Below are positions 1 to 6,387 of a DNA stretch of 10,792 nucleotides, piece after piece. The position numbers were made by a program, and so were the translations under genes. The stretch's first letter is position 1, and the number at the start of each line of letters is the position of its first letter. The DNA lies in contig URND01000103.1 of the NCBI GenBank assembly GCA_900549105.1, positions 1 through 10,792 on the forward strand, written 5' to 3'. Below the pieces are notes generated by a model, which was given only the letters and a program-made list of their open reading frames with translations, had not been told where the DNA came from and did no database searches. Source of the DNA: an uncultured Eubacteriales bacterium. GTDB taxonomy: Bacteria; Bacillota; Clostridia; Lachnospirales; Lachnospiraceae.

Positions 1-449
1 CCACCGATGATAGAAACGGCTGCTGCTGCTTTATCATTGAATCCCATCAAAATTGCTGCAATATAGGCGAAGAAAACGCCAAACTGAGCCGCCGCTCCCA
101 AAATAAAACTGATTGGGTTGGCTATCAGCGGTCCAAAATCCGTCATCGCTCCAACGCCCAAAAAAATCAGCGACGGAAGAATCGCCCATTCATCCAGCAG
201 ATAAAAATAGTGCAAAAGACCTCCGATGCCGTTGGAAGACTCCTCCACGGACATCATAATATCCGGATACAGATTGACAAGAAGCATACCGAAAGAAATC
301 GGCAGCAAAAGCAACGGTTCGTAGCCCCGGCCTATCGCAAGATAGATAAACGCACAGGCAACCAGAATCATCACATAATTGCCCCACGTTAAATTAAAAA
401 AGGCTGTCTGGTGGATGAGATGTCCCATCGTTTCTATAATGTACTCCAT
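1..449 (-). CDS. Sodium ion-translocating decarboxylase, beta subunit (OadB/MmdB/GcdB family), N-terminal part
   Basis: This is the first 149 codons of the integral membrane subunit that couples decarboxylation of carboxybiotin to Na+ export. The rest lies beyond base 1. The N-terminus is typical of the family: an amphipathic lead, then FFNLTWGNYVMI (about residues 17-28), a hydrophobic span (about 24-39) ending in the YEPLLLLPISFGMLL segment (43-57), and the GVGAMTDFGPLIANP stretch (98-112), followed by further hydrophobic helices. The ATG at 447-449 follows a GGAGG ribosome binding site seven bases upstream. It starts 23 bases after the biotin carrier gene, in the same operon as the carboxyltransferase and the small membrane subunit. 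Family assignment is secure. Which decarboxylase (methylmalonyl-CoA, glutaconyl-CoA, oxaloacetate or other) cannot be read from this subunit. Confidence 0.93.
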   Translation of the reverse strand, partial: MEYIIETMGHLIHQTAFFNLTWGNYVMILVACAFIYLAIGRGYEPLLLLPISFGMLLVNLYPDIMMSVEESSNGIGGLLHYFYLLDEWAILPSLIFLGVGAMTDFGPLIANPISFILGAAAQFGVFFAYIAAILMGFNDKAAAAVSIIG

Positions 450-472
450 TTAATAACCTCCCGCCATCCAGA

Positions 473-853
473 CTAATTCAGTGATGCCAGCGTATCTCCC
501 GCTTCTACTGCGCTTCCGACAGACACCTGAATGCCTGCAACTGTACCATCCTGAGGAGACACAATTTCATTCTCCATCTTCATGGCCTCGAGAATCATTA
601 AAACATCCCCGCGCTTTACTGCCTGTCCTGCGCCGACTCTGATATCCAAAATCTTTCCGGGCATCGGCGCTGAAACCGTGACTGCGCCTGCCGCTGCCGC
701 CTGTGGCGCTGCCGGCGCCGGCGCTTTCGGTGTATTTAAAGGCGCTGCCGGTGCGCTGACCGGTGCTGCTCCGCCTTGTGCCTGTCCGCTGAATCCTTCT
801 TCCACCGTAACTTCATAAACTTTGCCATTTACTGTAATTGTATAATTTTTCAT
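473..853 (-). CDS. Biotin carboxyl carrier protein of the decarboxylase (biotinyl domain protein)
   Basis: A 126-residue biotin carrier that shuttles CO2 from the carboxyltransferase to the membrane beta subunit. The short N-terminal strand (MKNYTITVNGKVYEVTV) is followed by a flexible linker rich in Ala and Pro (about residues 22-58). A biotinyl/lipoyl-attachment domain (59-126) then carries the hallmark EAMKMEN, with Lys92 as the expected biotinylated residue and the conserved APMPG turn at 62-66. This architecture matches the gamma/biotin subunits of methylmalonyl-CoA and glutaconyl-CoA decarboxylases rather than the fused oxaloacetate decarboxylase alpha chain. AGGAGG at 866-871 lies twelve bases before the ATG, which is long. 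A second weak AGG sits directly before it, but no nearer in-frame start exists. The gene begins 19 bases after the OadG-like gene. Confidence 0.95.
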   Translation of the reverse strand: MKNYTITVNGKVYEVTVEEGFSGQAQGGAAPVSAPAAPLNTPKAPAPAAPQAAAAGAVTVSAPMPGKILDIRVGAGQAVKRGDVLMILEAMKMENEIVSPQDGTVAGIQVSVGSAVEAGDTLASLN

Positions 854-872
854 CCTAACTTAAATCCTCCTG

Positions 873-1289
873 CTATACATTTTTCCACTGATTTGGCGAC
901 GCCTTACGCCGAATAGAGCGAACAACCAAACTGTCCGCCGGAACCCCCTCCGACGCTGCGATTGCCGCCGCGATGACTGCCGCCAACTCAAAATCATCCG
1001 TCAGATCTTCCGGTTCTGCCGCCGCAGCTTCCACAGCCATTTCTTTCTCCGGAGCTTTCTCAGGGCTTTTTACCGCCTTATTTTTATTTCCGGCTTTTCC
1101 GATAAAACCTAAAAAATAGATAATGATTGAAATAAGTACCAGAACAAGAAAAACCGTTCCCATACCCATCACCGTATTCATCCCGGCCCTTTTCATTACC
1201 TCGCCCAAATCACGCTGTGTCTGACCGCAGGCCGTACAGCCGATAACCGTCATCAGAGTGAATATTATCAATGCTATTTTTTTCATCAT
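873..1289 (-). CDS. OadG-family small membrane subunit of the sodium-pump decarboxylase
   Basis: A 138-residue protein of the OadG/MmdD type, thought to anchor and assemble the complex. From the chosen start it has a lysine-plus-hydrophobic signal-like segment (3-17) ending in VIGC, a plausible lipobox with Cys18. A polar stretch follows, then a strong transmembrane helix (about 44-64), a Glu/Ala/Pro-rich linker (about 78-95), and the family's C-terminal helix and basic tail (ELAAVIAAAIAASEG at 101-115, then VVRSIRRK). A GTG nine bases further upstream (1298) is in frame, but it overlaps the GAGGTG ribosome binding site at 1296-1301. That site is ideally placed for the ATG at 1287-1289, so this start is preferred. 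It begins 14 bases after the carboxyltransferase stop. Function is by family and operon position; sequence conservation is low, as usual in this family. Confidence 0.85.
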   Translation of the reverse strand: MMKKIALIIFTLMTVIGCTACGQTQRDLGEVMKRAGMNTVMGMGTVFLVLVLISIIIYFLGFIGKAGNKNKAVKSPEKAPEKEMAVEAAAAEPEDLTDDFELAAVIAAAIAASEGVPADSLVVRSIRRKASPNQWKNV

Positions 1290-1303
1290 AACAGTCACCT
1301 CGC

Positions 1304-2761
1304 CTATACGGTCCCATGCTTTTTATCCATGCCCGGTTCCCTTTTGGTCGCTAACATATCAAAAGCGGCAATCACACGTTTTCTCGTTGCCGCAGGAAGA
1401 ATCACCGTGTCCACATATCCTCTCGATGCAGCGCATTCCGGACTGTTCTGAAGCGCATCGTAAGCCGCCGATTTTTCCCGGATAAATGCCTTCTGGTCTT
1501 CAGCCTTTCCAATCTCATCGGAATATATGATTTTCACTGCCGACTCTGAAGCCATCATTCCAATGTTGGCTTCCGGCCACGCATACATCATATCCGCGCC
1601 GATATGACGGCTTCCCATGCAGAGATAAGCGCTGCCAAAAGCTTTGCCAATAACAACGGAAACTTTAGGAACCGTTGCGCTGGCATAGGCATAGGTCAAT
1701 TTTGCCGAGGCCGCAGCCATGAACCGTTCTTCCTCCACGGAAGCCTTAAATCCGGCCACATTCACAAGGGTGAGCACCGGAATGGAAAAAGCGTCGCAAA
1801 AGCGTATAAAGCTTTCCGCTTTTCTGATGCCGGCCACCGTCAGCACCGGTTCATAATGGACAGAAACCGCGCCGTCCTCCCCAAGGACCTCTTCTCTGTT
1901 TGCCACAGCCCCTACCGTGTTGCCATTCAAGGTAATAAAGGCGGTTACCATCTCGCCGGCATAATCCGGCTTCACCTCAAAATAAGCGCCATTGTCCGAG
2001 ATATCTCGGAGAATAAAGGCCGTATCCTTTGTCATTCCAAGCGCCGGATTTTCCCGGTTCAGATCATCGGAAACCTCGCTCATACAAAAAGCATCCTCTT
2101 TATTGTTGGACGGCAGAATCGATACAAGCCGGCGAATCTTCGCGAGAACTTCCGAATCATCCCCGCAGACACCATCCACATCGCCGCTGATCTTACTGCG
2201 GAAATCACATGCCGCCGTATTACATATTTCGGTGCGATTTCCATCCAGCGCATCCGGCGAATTTACAAAAATTTCTCCCGTTCCCGCCACCGCAAAGGTA
2301 AAATCCGCCAGTGCGGGAACAAGGGCCATTCCGCCGCCGCAGGTTCCGAATACCCCTGTAATCTGAGGAATAATCCCGGAGGCCATTGTCTGTTTATAAT
2401 AAATTGCGCCAAAGGCATTCAGAGCATCCGTTGCCTCCTGAAGCCGCATTCCGGCACAGTCAATCAGCCCGATCACCGGAGCTCCCATCTTCAATGCCAT
2501 ATCATACATCCGCACGATTTTCTTTGCGTGCATTTCACCAACCGAACCGCCCATGACACGGATATCCTGACTGTAAACATAGGCAAGTTTTCCATCAATT
2601 GTTCCATAACCGGTCAGAACCCCATCCGCTGGTGTATCCTGCTCTGCCATATTAAAATCCGTATTTCTTGCGTGGACCATCGCACCGATTTCCACAAAGC
2701 TGTGGTCGTCAAACAGTCCCGCAATCCGCTCTCTGGCAGACAGTTGTGTAGCCATACTCAT
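1304..2761 (-). CDS. Carboxyltransferase subunit of biotin-dependent decarboxylase (acyl-CoA carboxylase beta / MmdA-like)
   Basis: A 485-residue cytosolic crotonase-fold carboxyltransferase that moves the carboxyl group of its substrate onto the carrier biotin. Two tandem domains are visible. The N-half has the DIRVMGGSVGEMHAKKI segment (about 66-82), LIDCAGMRLQEA (99-110) and the glycine-rich oxyanion loop GTCGGGMALVP (139-149). The C-half has TLVNVAGFKAS (331-341), GKAFGSAYLCM (372-382) and MYAWPEANIGMM (392-403). The length is close to MmdA (about 510) and shorter than glutaconyl-CoA decarboxylase alpha (about 590). GGAGG at 2769-2773 places the start at ATG 2759-2761. A longer GTG-started reading from 2794 would begin upstream of the likely transcription start. 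It is first in the operon and shares its promoter. Methylmalonyl-CoA is a reasonable guess for the substrate but is not proven; no mutase or epimerase gene is visible beside it. Confidence 0.9.
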   Translation of the reverse strand: MSMATQLSARERIAGLFDDHSFVEIGAMVHARNTDFNMAEQDTPADGVLTGYGTIDGKLAYVYSQDIRVMGGSVGEMHAKKIVRMYDMALKMGAPVIGLIDCAGMRLQEATDALNAFGAIYYKQTMASGIIPQITGVFGTCGGGMALVPALADFTFAVAGTGEIFVNSPDALDGNRTEICNTAACDFRSKISGDVDGVCGDDSEVLAKIRRLVSILPSNNKEDAFCMSEVSDDLNRENPALGMTKDTAFILRDISDNGAYFEVKPDYAGEMVTAFITLNGNTVGAVANREEVLGEDGAVSVHYEPVLTVAGIRKAESFIRFCDAFSIPVLTLVNVAGFKASVEEERFMAAASAKLTYAYASATVPKVSVVIGKAFGSAYLCMGSRHIGADMMYAWPEANIGMMASESAVKIIYSDEIGKAEDQKAFIREKSAAYDALQNSPECAASRGYVDTVILPAATRKRVIAAFDMLATKREPGMDKKHGTV

Positions 2762-2796
2762 CTGTTTTCCTCCAAACGTTGTTAATTTCTTCACTA

Positions 2797-2825
2797 ATTA
2801 TATGATAGTTTTTCCTGAATTGCAA
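2797..2825 (-). promoter_or_regulatory. Sigma-A promoter of the decarboxylase operon
   Basis: On the minus strand, -35 TTGCAA (2820-2825) and a perfect -10 TATAAT (2797-2802) are separated by 17 bases. The predicted start of transcription is near 2790, giving a leader of about 30 bases that contains the GGAGG at 2769-2773. The -35 lies one base after the stop codon of the carboxypeptidase gene, and no terminator is seen between them, so read-through from that gene is also possible. Confidence 0.8.
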
Positions 2826-2826
2826 G

Positions 2827-3999
2827 CTAAAAGGTCAGCCATTGTCGAATCATTGTTTTCAGGCAATATCCAAAGTTTTTTGTGTCCACCGTCTCCGCTG
2901 TCTGAATCGGAAAACGCTCTACCGTCTCCCCATTTACTTTATAGTAAACCCATCCGATCCGGGTATCCGCAGCCAGCGGCGCCTCCGCGGATAAATCCTT
3001 GACCATACAGATATCTGCCTCTTCGTCTTTCCCCATCAGCAGTTCCCTCTCCGGGCAGTCCGCTTTTAAAGCCGCCTCCCGGCGACAGCCGTCATGAACG
3101 GCGATTGTCCCGACATCCGGCGCCTCGCTCCCAATCCGCCGCTTTTCATAATTTTCCACCCCATAATTCATAAGACTCACCGTATCTTTCCACTTGTAGC
3201 TTTTATTCGGCGGCCATCCGCTGCCGAGAACAACTGAAATATAAATCCGTCCTTCGCTGTTTAACGCGCCGACAAAACAGTAACCGGCATCCCCGGTAAA
3301 TCCGGTCTTTATGCCAAAAGCCCCGTCCATAAGCTGCAAAAAGGCGTCTTTATTATTCACCTGATACTGCCTGGTCCCTTCGATATTTGAAAAACTATGG
3401 GACGCCGTATTAATAATCTTTACAAAAGTCTCATTTTTTATAGCCTCAGATGCAATTTTCGCCAGTTCCGCCGCAGTGGTGCAGTGTCCCTCCGCATCCA
3501 GCCCGTTTGGCGTCACAAAACAGGTTTGCGTACACCCGACTTCTCTGGCCCTGGCGTTCATCATTTCAGCAAAGGCTTCCTCACTGCCCCCCACATGTTC
3601 CGCAATGGCAACCGCCACATCGTTATCCGACTCCAGCATCAGGGCATACAACAAATCTTCCAGGCGGAAACTGTCTCCGGCCACCGCATTCAACTGAACA
3701 TCCGGCATACTGGCCGCATATTCGGATATCTCCACCGAATCCGACAGCCGGGCATTTTCCAGGGCAACAAGGCAAGTCATGATTTTTGTCGTGCTCGCCA
3801 TAGCCATCGGCTCATCCGCATTTTTCCCCCACAGAATCCGGCCGTTCTCCCCGTCGGCCAAAACGGCTGCCCGGGCATAAAGCCCCGAAAGCTGCTCTTC
3901 ATCCTCTCCGTTTTCTTCACCATGTACCCACAGACTTCCCGCCAGCCCAATGACGCAGGATAAAATCAGAGTTAAAAAAATTTTTATAAAACGTTCCAC
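2827..3999 (-). CDS. D-alanyl-D-alanine carboxypeptidase, DacF/PBP5-like (peptidase S11)
   Basis: A 390-residue secreted penicillin-binding protein that trims the terminal D-Ala from peptidoglycan stem peptides. All three active-site motifs are present: STTK with nucleophile Ser69 and Lys72, SDN at 124-126, and KTG at 231-233 within GIKTGFTGDAGYC. Residues 1 to about 27 form a signal peptide. Residues from about 285 form a beta-rich C-terminal domain like that of PBP5, ending in an amphipathic tail (KTMIRQWLTF) that probably anchors the protein to the membrane. The start is GTG at 3997-3999, preceded by GGAG at a seven-base spacing. Length equals that of Bacillus subtilis DacF (about 390), and the neighbourhood is sporulation-flavoured. 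Even so, separating DacF from vegetative PBP5-type enzymes by sequence alone is unsafe, so no symbol is given. I found no convincing promoter upstream. Confidence 0.93.
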   Translation of the reverse strand: MERFIKIFLTLILSCVIGLAGSLWVHGEENGEDEEQLSGLYARAAVLADGENGRILWGKNADEPMAMASTTKIMTCLVALENARLSDSVEISEYAASMPDVQLNAVAGDSFRLEDLLYALMLESDNDVAVAIAEHVGGSEEAFAEMMNARAREVGCTQTCFVTPNGLDAEGHCTTAAELAKIASEAIKNETFVKIINTASHSFSNIEGTRQYQVNNKDAFLQLMDGAFGIKTGFTGDAGYCFVGALNSEGRIYISVVLGSGWPPNKSYKWKDTVSLMNYGVENYEKRRIGSEAPDVGTIAVHDGCRREAALKADCPERELLMGKDEEADICMVKDLSAEAPLAADTRIGWVYYKVNGETVERFPIQTAETVDTKNFGYCLKTMIRQWLTF

Positions 4000-4062
4000 G
4001 CCGCCACTCCAGTGCTTATTTCATTTCAATTTATTTTTCCGACAGAAGTTTTATGCTTGTCC

Positions 4063-4092
4063 TTGACGTATTCCCTTATCTTCGTATATAAT
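4063..4092 (+). promoter_or_regulatory. Sigma-A promoter of the HAD phosphatase gene
   Basis: -35 TTGACG (4063-4068) and -10 TATAAT (4087-4092) are separated by 18 bases. Transcription would begin near 4099, giving a leader of about 52 bases before the ATG at 4151. An AAAGGAG ribosome binding site lies at 4138-4144. Confidence 0.75.
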
Positions 4093-4113
4093 TTTCAGAT
4101 ATGACTGAAATAA

Positions 4114-4134
4114 CAGAAGTATCGGACACTTCTG
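4114..4134 (+). promoter_or_regulatory. Inverted repeat in the 5' leader of the HAD gene (hairpin or operator)
   Basis: CAGAAGT (4114-4120) and its exact reverse complement ACTTCTG (4128-4134) flank the seven bases ATCGGAC. In RNA this is a seven-pair stem that ends three bases before the AAAGGAG ribosome binding site. A further direct copy of CAGAAGT lies at 4043-4049, upstream of the -35, which would suit a protein operator. A weaker alternative stem TCGG (4122-4125) with CCGA (4135-4138) overlaps it. The repeat is seen directly; the regulatory role is inference. Confidence 0.45.
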
Positions 4135-4150
4135 CCGAAAGGAGTTTCTC

Positions 4151-4948
4151 ATGATTAAATTAATTGTATCGGATGTAGATGGGACCCTCGTGCCTGAGGG
4201 AACAAATAATATAAATCCAGAGCTTTTCGAGCTCATCCTCCGTCTAAAGAAAAAAGGCGTCTACTTCGCCGTCGCCAGCGGCCGGCATAAATGCAGTATT
4301 GAAAAAATATTTGCCCCGGTGAAGGAAGATATTTTCTATATTACAAGCAATGGCGCTTATACCGGGACATGCCGTCAAAAAATGTCTGTTTCCTACATGC
4401 CGGAGGCTGTCTGTCAAAAGCTTTTCTCTGATTTCAAAACTCTTGAACCCTACCCGTTTATGGCCGAAGCCCCGGAAGACGCCTATACGTCCTGCCCGGA
4501 CCCGGAATTCACCCGGATTCTCACTGAAGATTACGGCTATCATGTCACCGCCTGTGCATCTCCTGAGGATTTTGGCAATGATATCATCAAATTTTCTATT
4601 TATCACCCGGAGAATGTTTTGAATTTTGACCAAAATCTGCTTAAAAAATGGAACAAAATCTGCAAATGTTCAATTTCCGGAACCCATTGGATTGATTTTA
4701 TTCCCCAGGGGATAAACAAAGGCAGCGCCCTCGCCCGGCTCCAGGAAAGTCTTGGCATCACCATTCATGAAACTATCGCCTTTGGCGATCAGGCCAATGA
4801 TATCGAAATGCTGAAACAGGCATATTTCAGCCACGCCATGGAAAATGCGGGATGTACCGTAAAAAATGCGGCCCGCTTTACCTGTGATTCGGTTGAAAAT
4901 AACGGTGTTTTGAAAGTTCTGAATTCTATCTTCCCGTCAGACAACTAA
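4151..4948 (+). CDS. Cof-type HAD-superfamily sugar-phosphate phosphatase (HAD-IIB)
   Basis: A 265-residue cytosolic hydrolase of the Cof/YidA group, which dephosphorylates sugar phosphates or nucleotide-like small molecules using an aspartyl-phosphate intermediate and Mg2+. The four HAD motifs are visible: DVDGT (Asp8 nucleophile, Asp10 acid/base), ASGR with Ser43, Lys190 in NKGSAL, and GDQANDIEM with Asp213 and Asp217. The cap domain between motifs II and III (about 85-185) is of the alpha/beta C2B type, and its sequence is typically divergent. The start ATG has AAAGGAG seven bases upstream. It stands alone on the plus strand between two minus-strand units, with its own promoter and a shared terminator. 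The substrate cannot be inferred from sequence or neighbours. Confidence 0.93.
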   Translation: MIKLIVSDVDGTLVPEGTNNINPELFELILRLKKKGVYFAVASGRHKCSIEKIFAPVKEDIFYITSNGAYTGTCRQKMSVSYMPEAVCQKLFSDFKTLEPYPFMAEAPEDAYTSCPDPEFTRILTEDYGYHVTACASPEDFGNDIIKFSIYHPENVLNFDQNLLKKWNKICKCSISGTHWIDFIPQGINKGSALARLQESLGITIHETIAFGDQANDIEMLKQAYFSHAMENAGCTVKNAARFTCDSVENNGVLKVLNSIFPSDN

Positions 4949-4955
4949 ACAGATT

Positions 4956-5002
4956 AAAAAAACCTGACACAGCAAAATTTTGCCTGTCAGGTTTCTTTTT
5001 TT
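4956..5002. terminator. Bidirectional rho-independent terminator between the HAD gene and scpB
   Basis: A perfect ten-pair stem, AAACCTGACA (4960-4969) with TGTCAGGTTT (4985-4994), encloses a second palindrome GCAAAATTTTGC (4972-4983). Seven A residues precede it (4956-4962) and seven T residues follow (4996-5002). It therefore has the stem plus U-tract form on both strands. It serves the convergent HAD gene (plus strand) and scpB (minus strand). Confidence 0.92.
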
Positions 5003-5017
5003 CAGGAATATTCTTTT

Positions 5018-5593
5018 TCAGGAATCCTCTTCAATTCCCAGTTCGATTTCTTCTTCCGCTTCCATCTTAAATTCTTCAACCTTTTCCGGGTCGGGCACCG
5101 GCAAATCCTCCGGCGAGCGCACCCCGAAGGTCCGCAAAAATTCTTCCGTCGTCCCAAAAAGAATCGGTTTTCCCGGAGCATCCAGCCGCCCGGTCTCGCA
5201 TACAAGATTATATTCCACAAGGCGATTGATGGCATGGTCCGAATTCACGCCCCGGATTTTTTCGATTTCCGCCCGGGTTACCGGCTGCTTATAGGCAATG
5301 ATTGAAAGAGTCTCCAACGCCACATCAGTCAGCACATGCTTTTTCGGCTGATGGGTCATTTTAATCAGATAATCATACATGGATGGCTTCGTACACATCT
5401 GAAAGGCGTCTTCCAGTTCAATAATCTGCACACCGCGGTTTTCCTCATCATAACGCACCATCATATGGCGTACCAGTTTACGCACATCCTCCACGCTCAC
5501 TTCTAAAACCTGAGCAATATCCGCCGCCGGTATGGCCTCGCCCATCGCAAAAAGCAAAGCCTCCACCGCCGCTTCCATGGCCTTTATATCCAT
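5018..5593 (-). CDS. scpB: Segregation and condensation protein B
   Basis: A 191-residue ScpB, the dimeric winged-helix partner of ScpA in the bacterial Smc condensin that compacts and segregates the chromosome. The first winged-helix region spans about residues 5-75. The second (about 85-160) contains the family signature LSIIAYKQPVTRAEIEKIRG (96-115), then NRLVEYNLVCETGRLDAPGK and an LFGTTEEFLRTFG segment. The C-terminal tail is strongly acidic (about 162-191), as is common in this family. The start ATG lies three bases after the scpA stop, with GGAG overlapping the scpA end, so the two are translationally close. It is the last gene of the unit and runs into the bidirectional terminator. 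Confidence 0.97.
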   Translation of the reverse strand: MDIKAMEAAVEALLFAMGEAIPAADIAQVLEVSVEDVRKLVRHMMVRYDEENRGVQIIELEDAFQMCTKPSMYDYLIKMTHQPKKHVLTDVALETLSIIAYKQPVTRAEIEKIRGVNSDHAINRLVEYNLVCETGRLDAPGKPILFGTTEEFLRTFGVRSPEDLPVPDPEKVEEFKMEAEEEIELGIEEDS

Positions 5594-5596
5594 ACA

Positions 5597-6379
5597 TTAC
5601 GCTCCTTCAAAACTTATTTCATCGGGCACAGTTCCCTGTCCCGTCATCTCTATCTCAATATCGCCAAAAATTTTTTCCTGGGATATTTGTATAACGCCGC
5701 CCTTCATCAATTCCAAAATGGCTAAAAATGAAACGATAACATAATTTTTACTCTGCCCCTTTGACAGCAATTCCCTGAAACGAAATCTGGAATATTTTTC
5801 TCCATAACCCAAAATGTATTCAATCCGATCCGACAGGCTGACTTCCTCCTGCTCAATCCGGCCATAGCGGCTTCGAATCGGGTCTATTTTATCCCCCTGC
5901 CGTTTCAGCACATCCAAAAAAATCTCATGCAGCTTCTGAAAATCCATATCCCCCACCAGCGCATCCAAATCTACCGGAGGCTCCTCATAAACCATGTCCT
6001 TCGGCAGGGTAGTCCCCTTAAATATGGCTTTTGATGCGTCCAACTGACGGTCCTTTAATTCCATCGCCATATATTTATACATTTTATGCTCTAAAAGACG
6101 CTCTACCAGTTCTTCTCTCGGATCCTCCGAAACATTTTCATCCTTCGGCTCCGCCGGGAGCAGCATTTTAGACTTAATCCGCAGCAGCGTCGCTGCCATA
6201 ACAAGAAATTCGCTCATCACTTCCATATCCTGGGCCTGCATCTGCCGGATATATTCCAGATACTGATCCGTTATCAGTGAAATCGGAATATCGTATATAT
6301 CAATCTTATTTATATCTATCAGATGCAGCAGCAGGTCCAGCGGGCCCTCGAACACCTGAAGTTTCACCGCAAGTGCCAT
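5597..6379 (-). CDS. scpA: Segregation and condensation protein A (kleisin)
   Basis: A 260-residue kleisin that bridges the Smc heads and binds the ScpB dimer. The N-terminal signature FEGPLDLLLHLID is at residues 10-22. It is followed by the Smc-neck-binding helices, including IPISLITDQYLEYI (31-44) and EFLVMAATLLRIKSKMLLP (57-75). The central part (about 80-185) is charged and less conserved and includes the ScpB-binding region. The C-terminal winged helix (about 195-243) has FRELLSKGQSKNYVIVSFLA followed by ILELMKGGVI. Length is normal for the family. AGGAGG sits four bases before the ATG. It starts eight bases after the membrane-protein gene and three bases before scpB, so the three are co-transcribed. 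Confidence 0.97.
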   Translation of the reverse strand: MALAVKLQVFEGPLDLLLHLIDINKIDIYDIPISLITDQYLEYIRQMQAQDMEVMSEFLVMAATLLRIKSKMLLPAEPKDENVSEDPREELVERLLEHKMYKYMAMELKDRQLDASKAIFKGTTLPKDMVYEEPPVDLDALVGDMDFQKLHEIFLDVLKRQGDKIDPIRSRYGRIEQEEVSLSDRIEYILGYGEKYSRFRFRELLSKGQSKNYVIVSFLAILELMKGGVIQISQEKIFGDIEIEMTGQGTVPDEISFEGA

Positions 6380-6387
6380 AATACCTC

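Noticed and set aside
661..780. Repetitive GC-rich tract in the biotin carrier gene
   Set aside because: It encodes the normal Ala/Pro linker of biotin carriers, not a separate repeat element.
1604..2785. Long plus-strand open reading frame opposite the carboxyltransferase
   Set aside because: It is antisense to a gene with clear family motifs. Its predicted product has low-complexity, His/Arg/Ile-rich composition with no recognisable domain, and it has no promoter.
3397..3963. Plus-strand open frames inside the carboxypeptidase gene
   Set aside because: They are antisense shadows. The minus-strand frame has the STTK, SDN and KTG motifs in order with correct spacing.
4033..4056. Possible sigma-F promoter for the DacF-like gene (GCATA and GGAAAAAT on the minus strand)
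   Set aside because: The two boxes are only 11 bases apart, whereas sigma-F promoters need about 15. No other convincing pair was seen, so no promoter is claimed.
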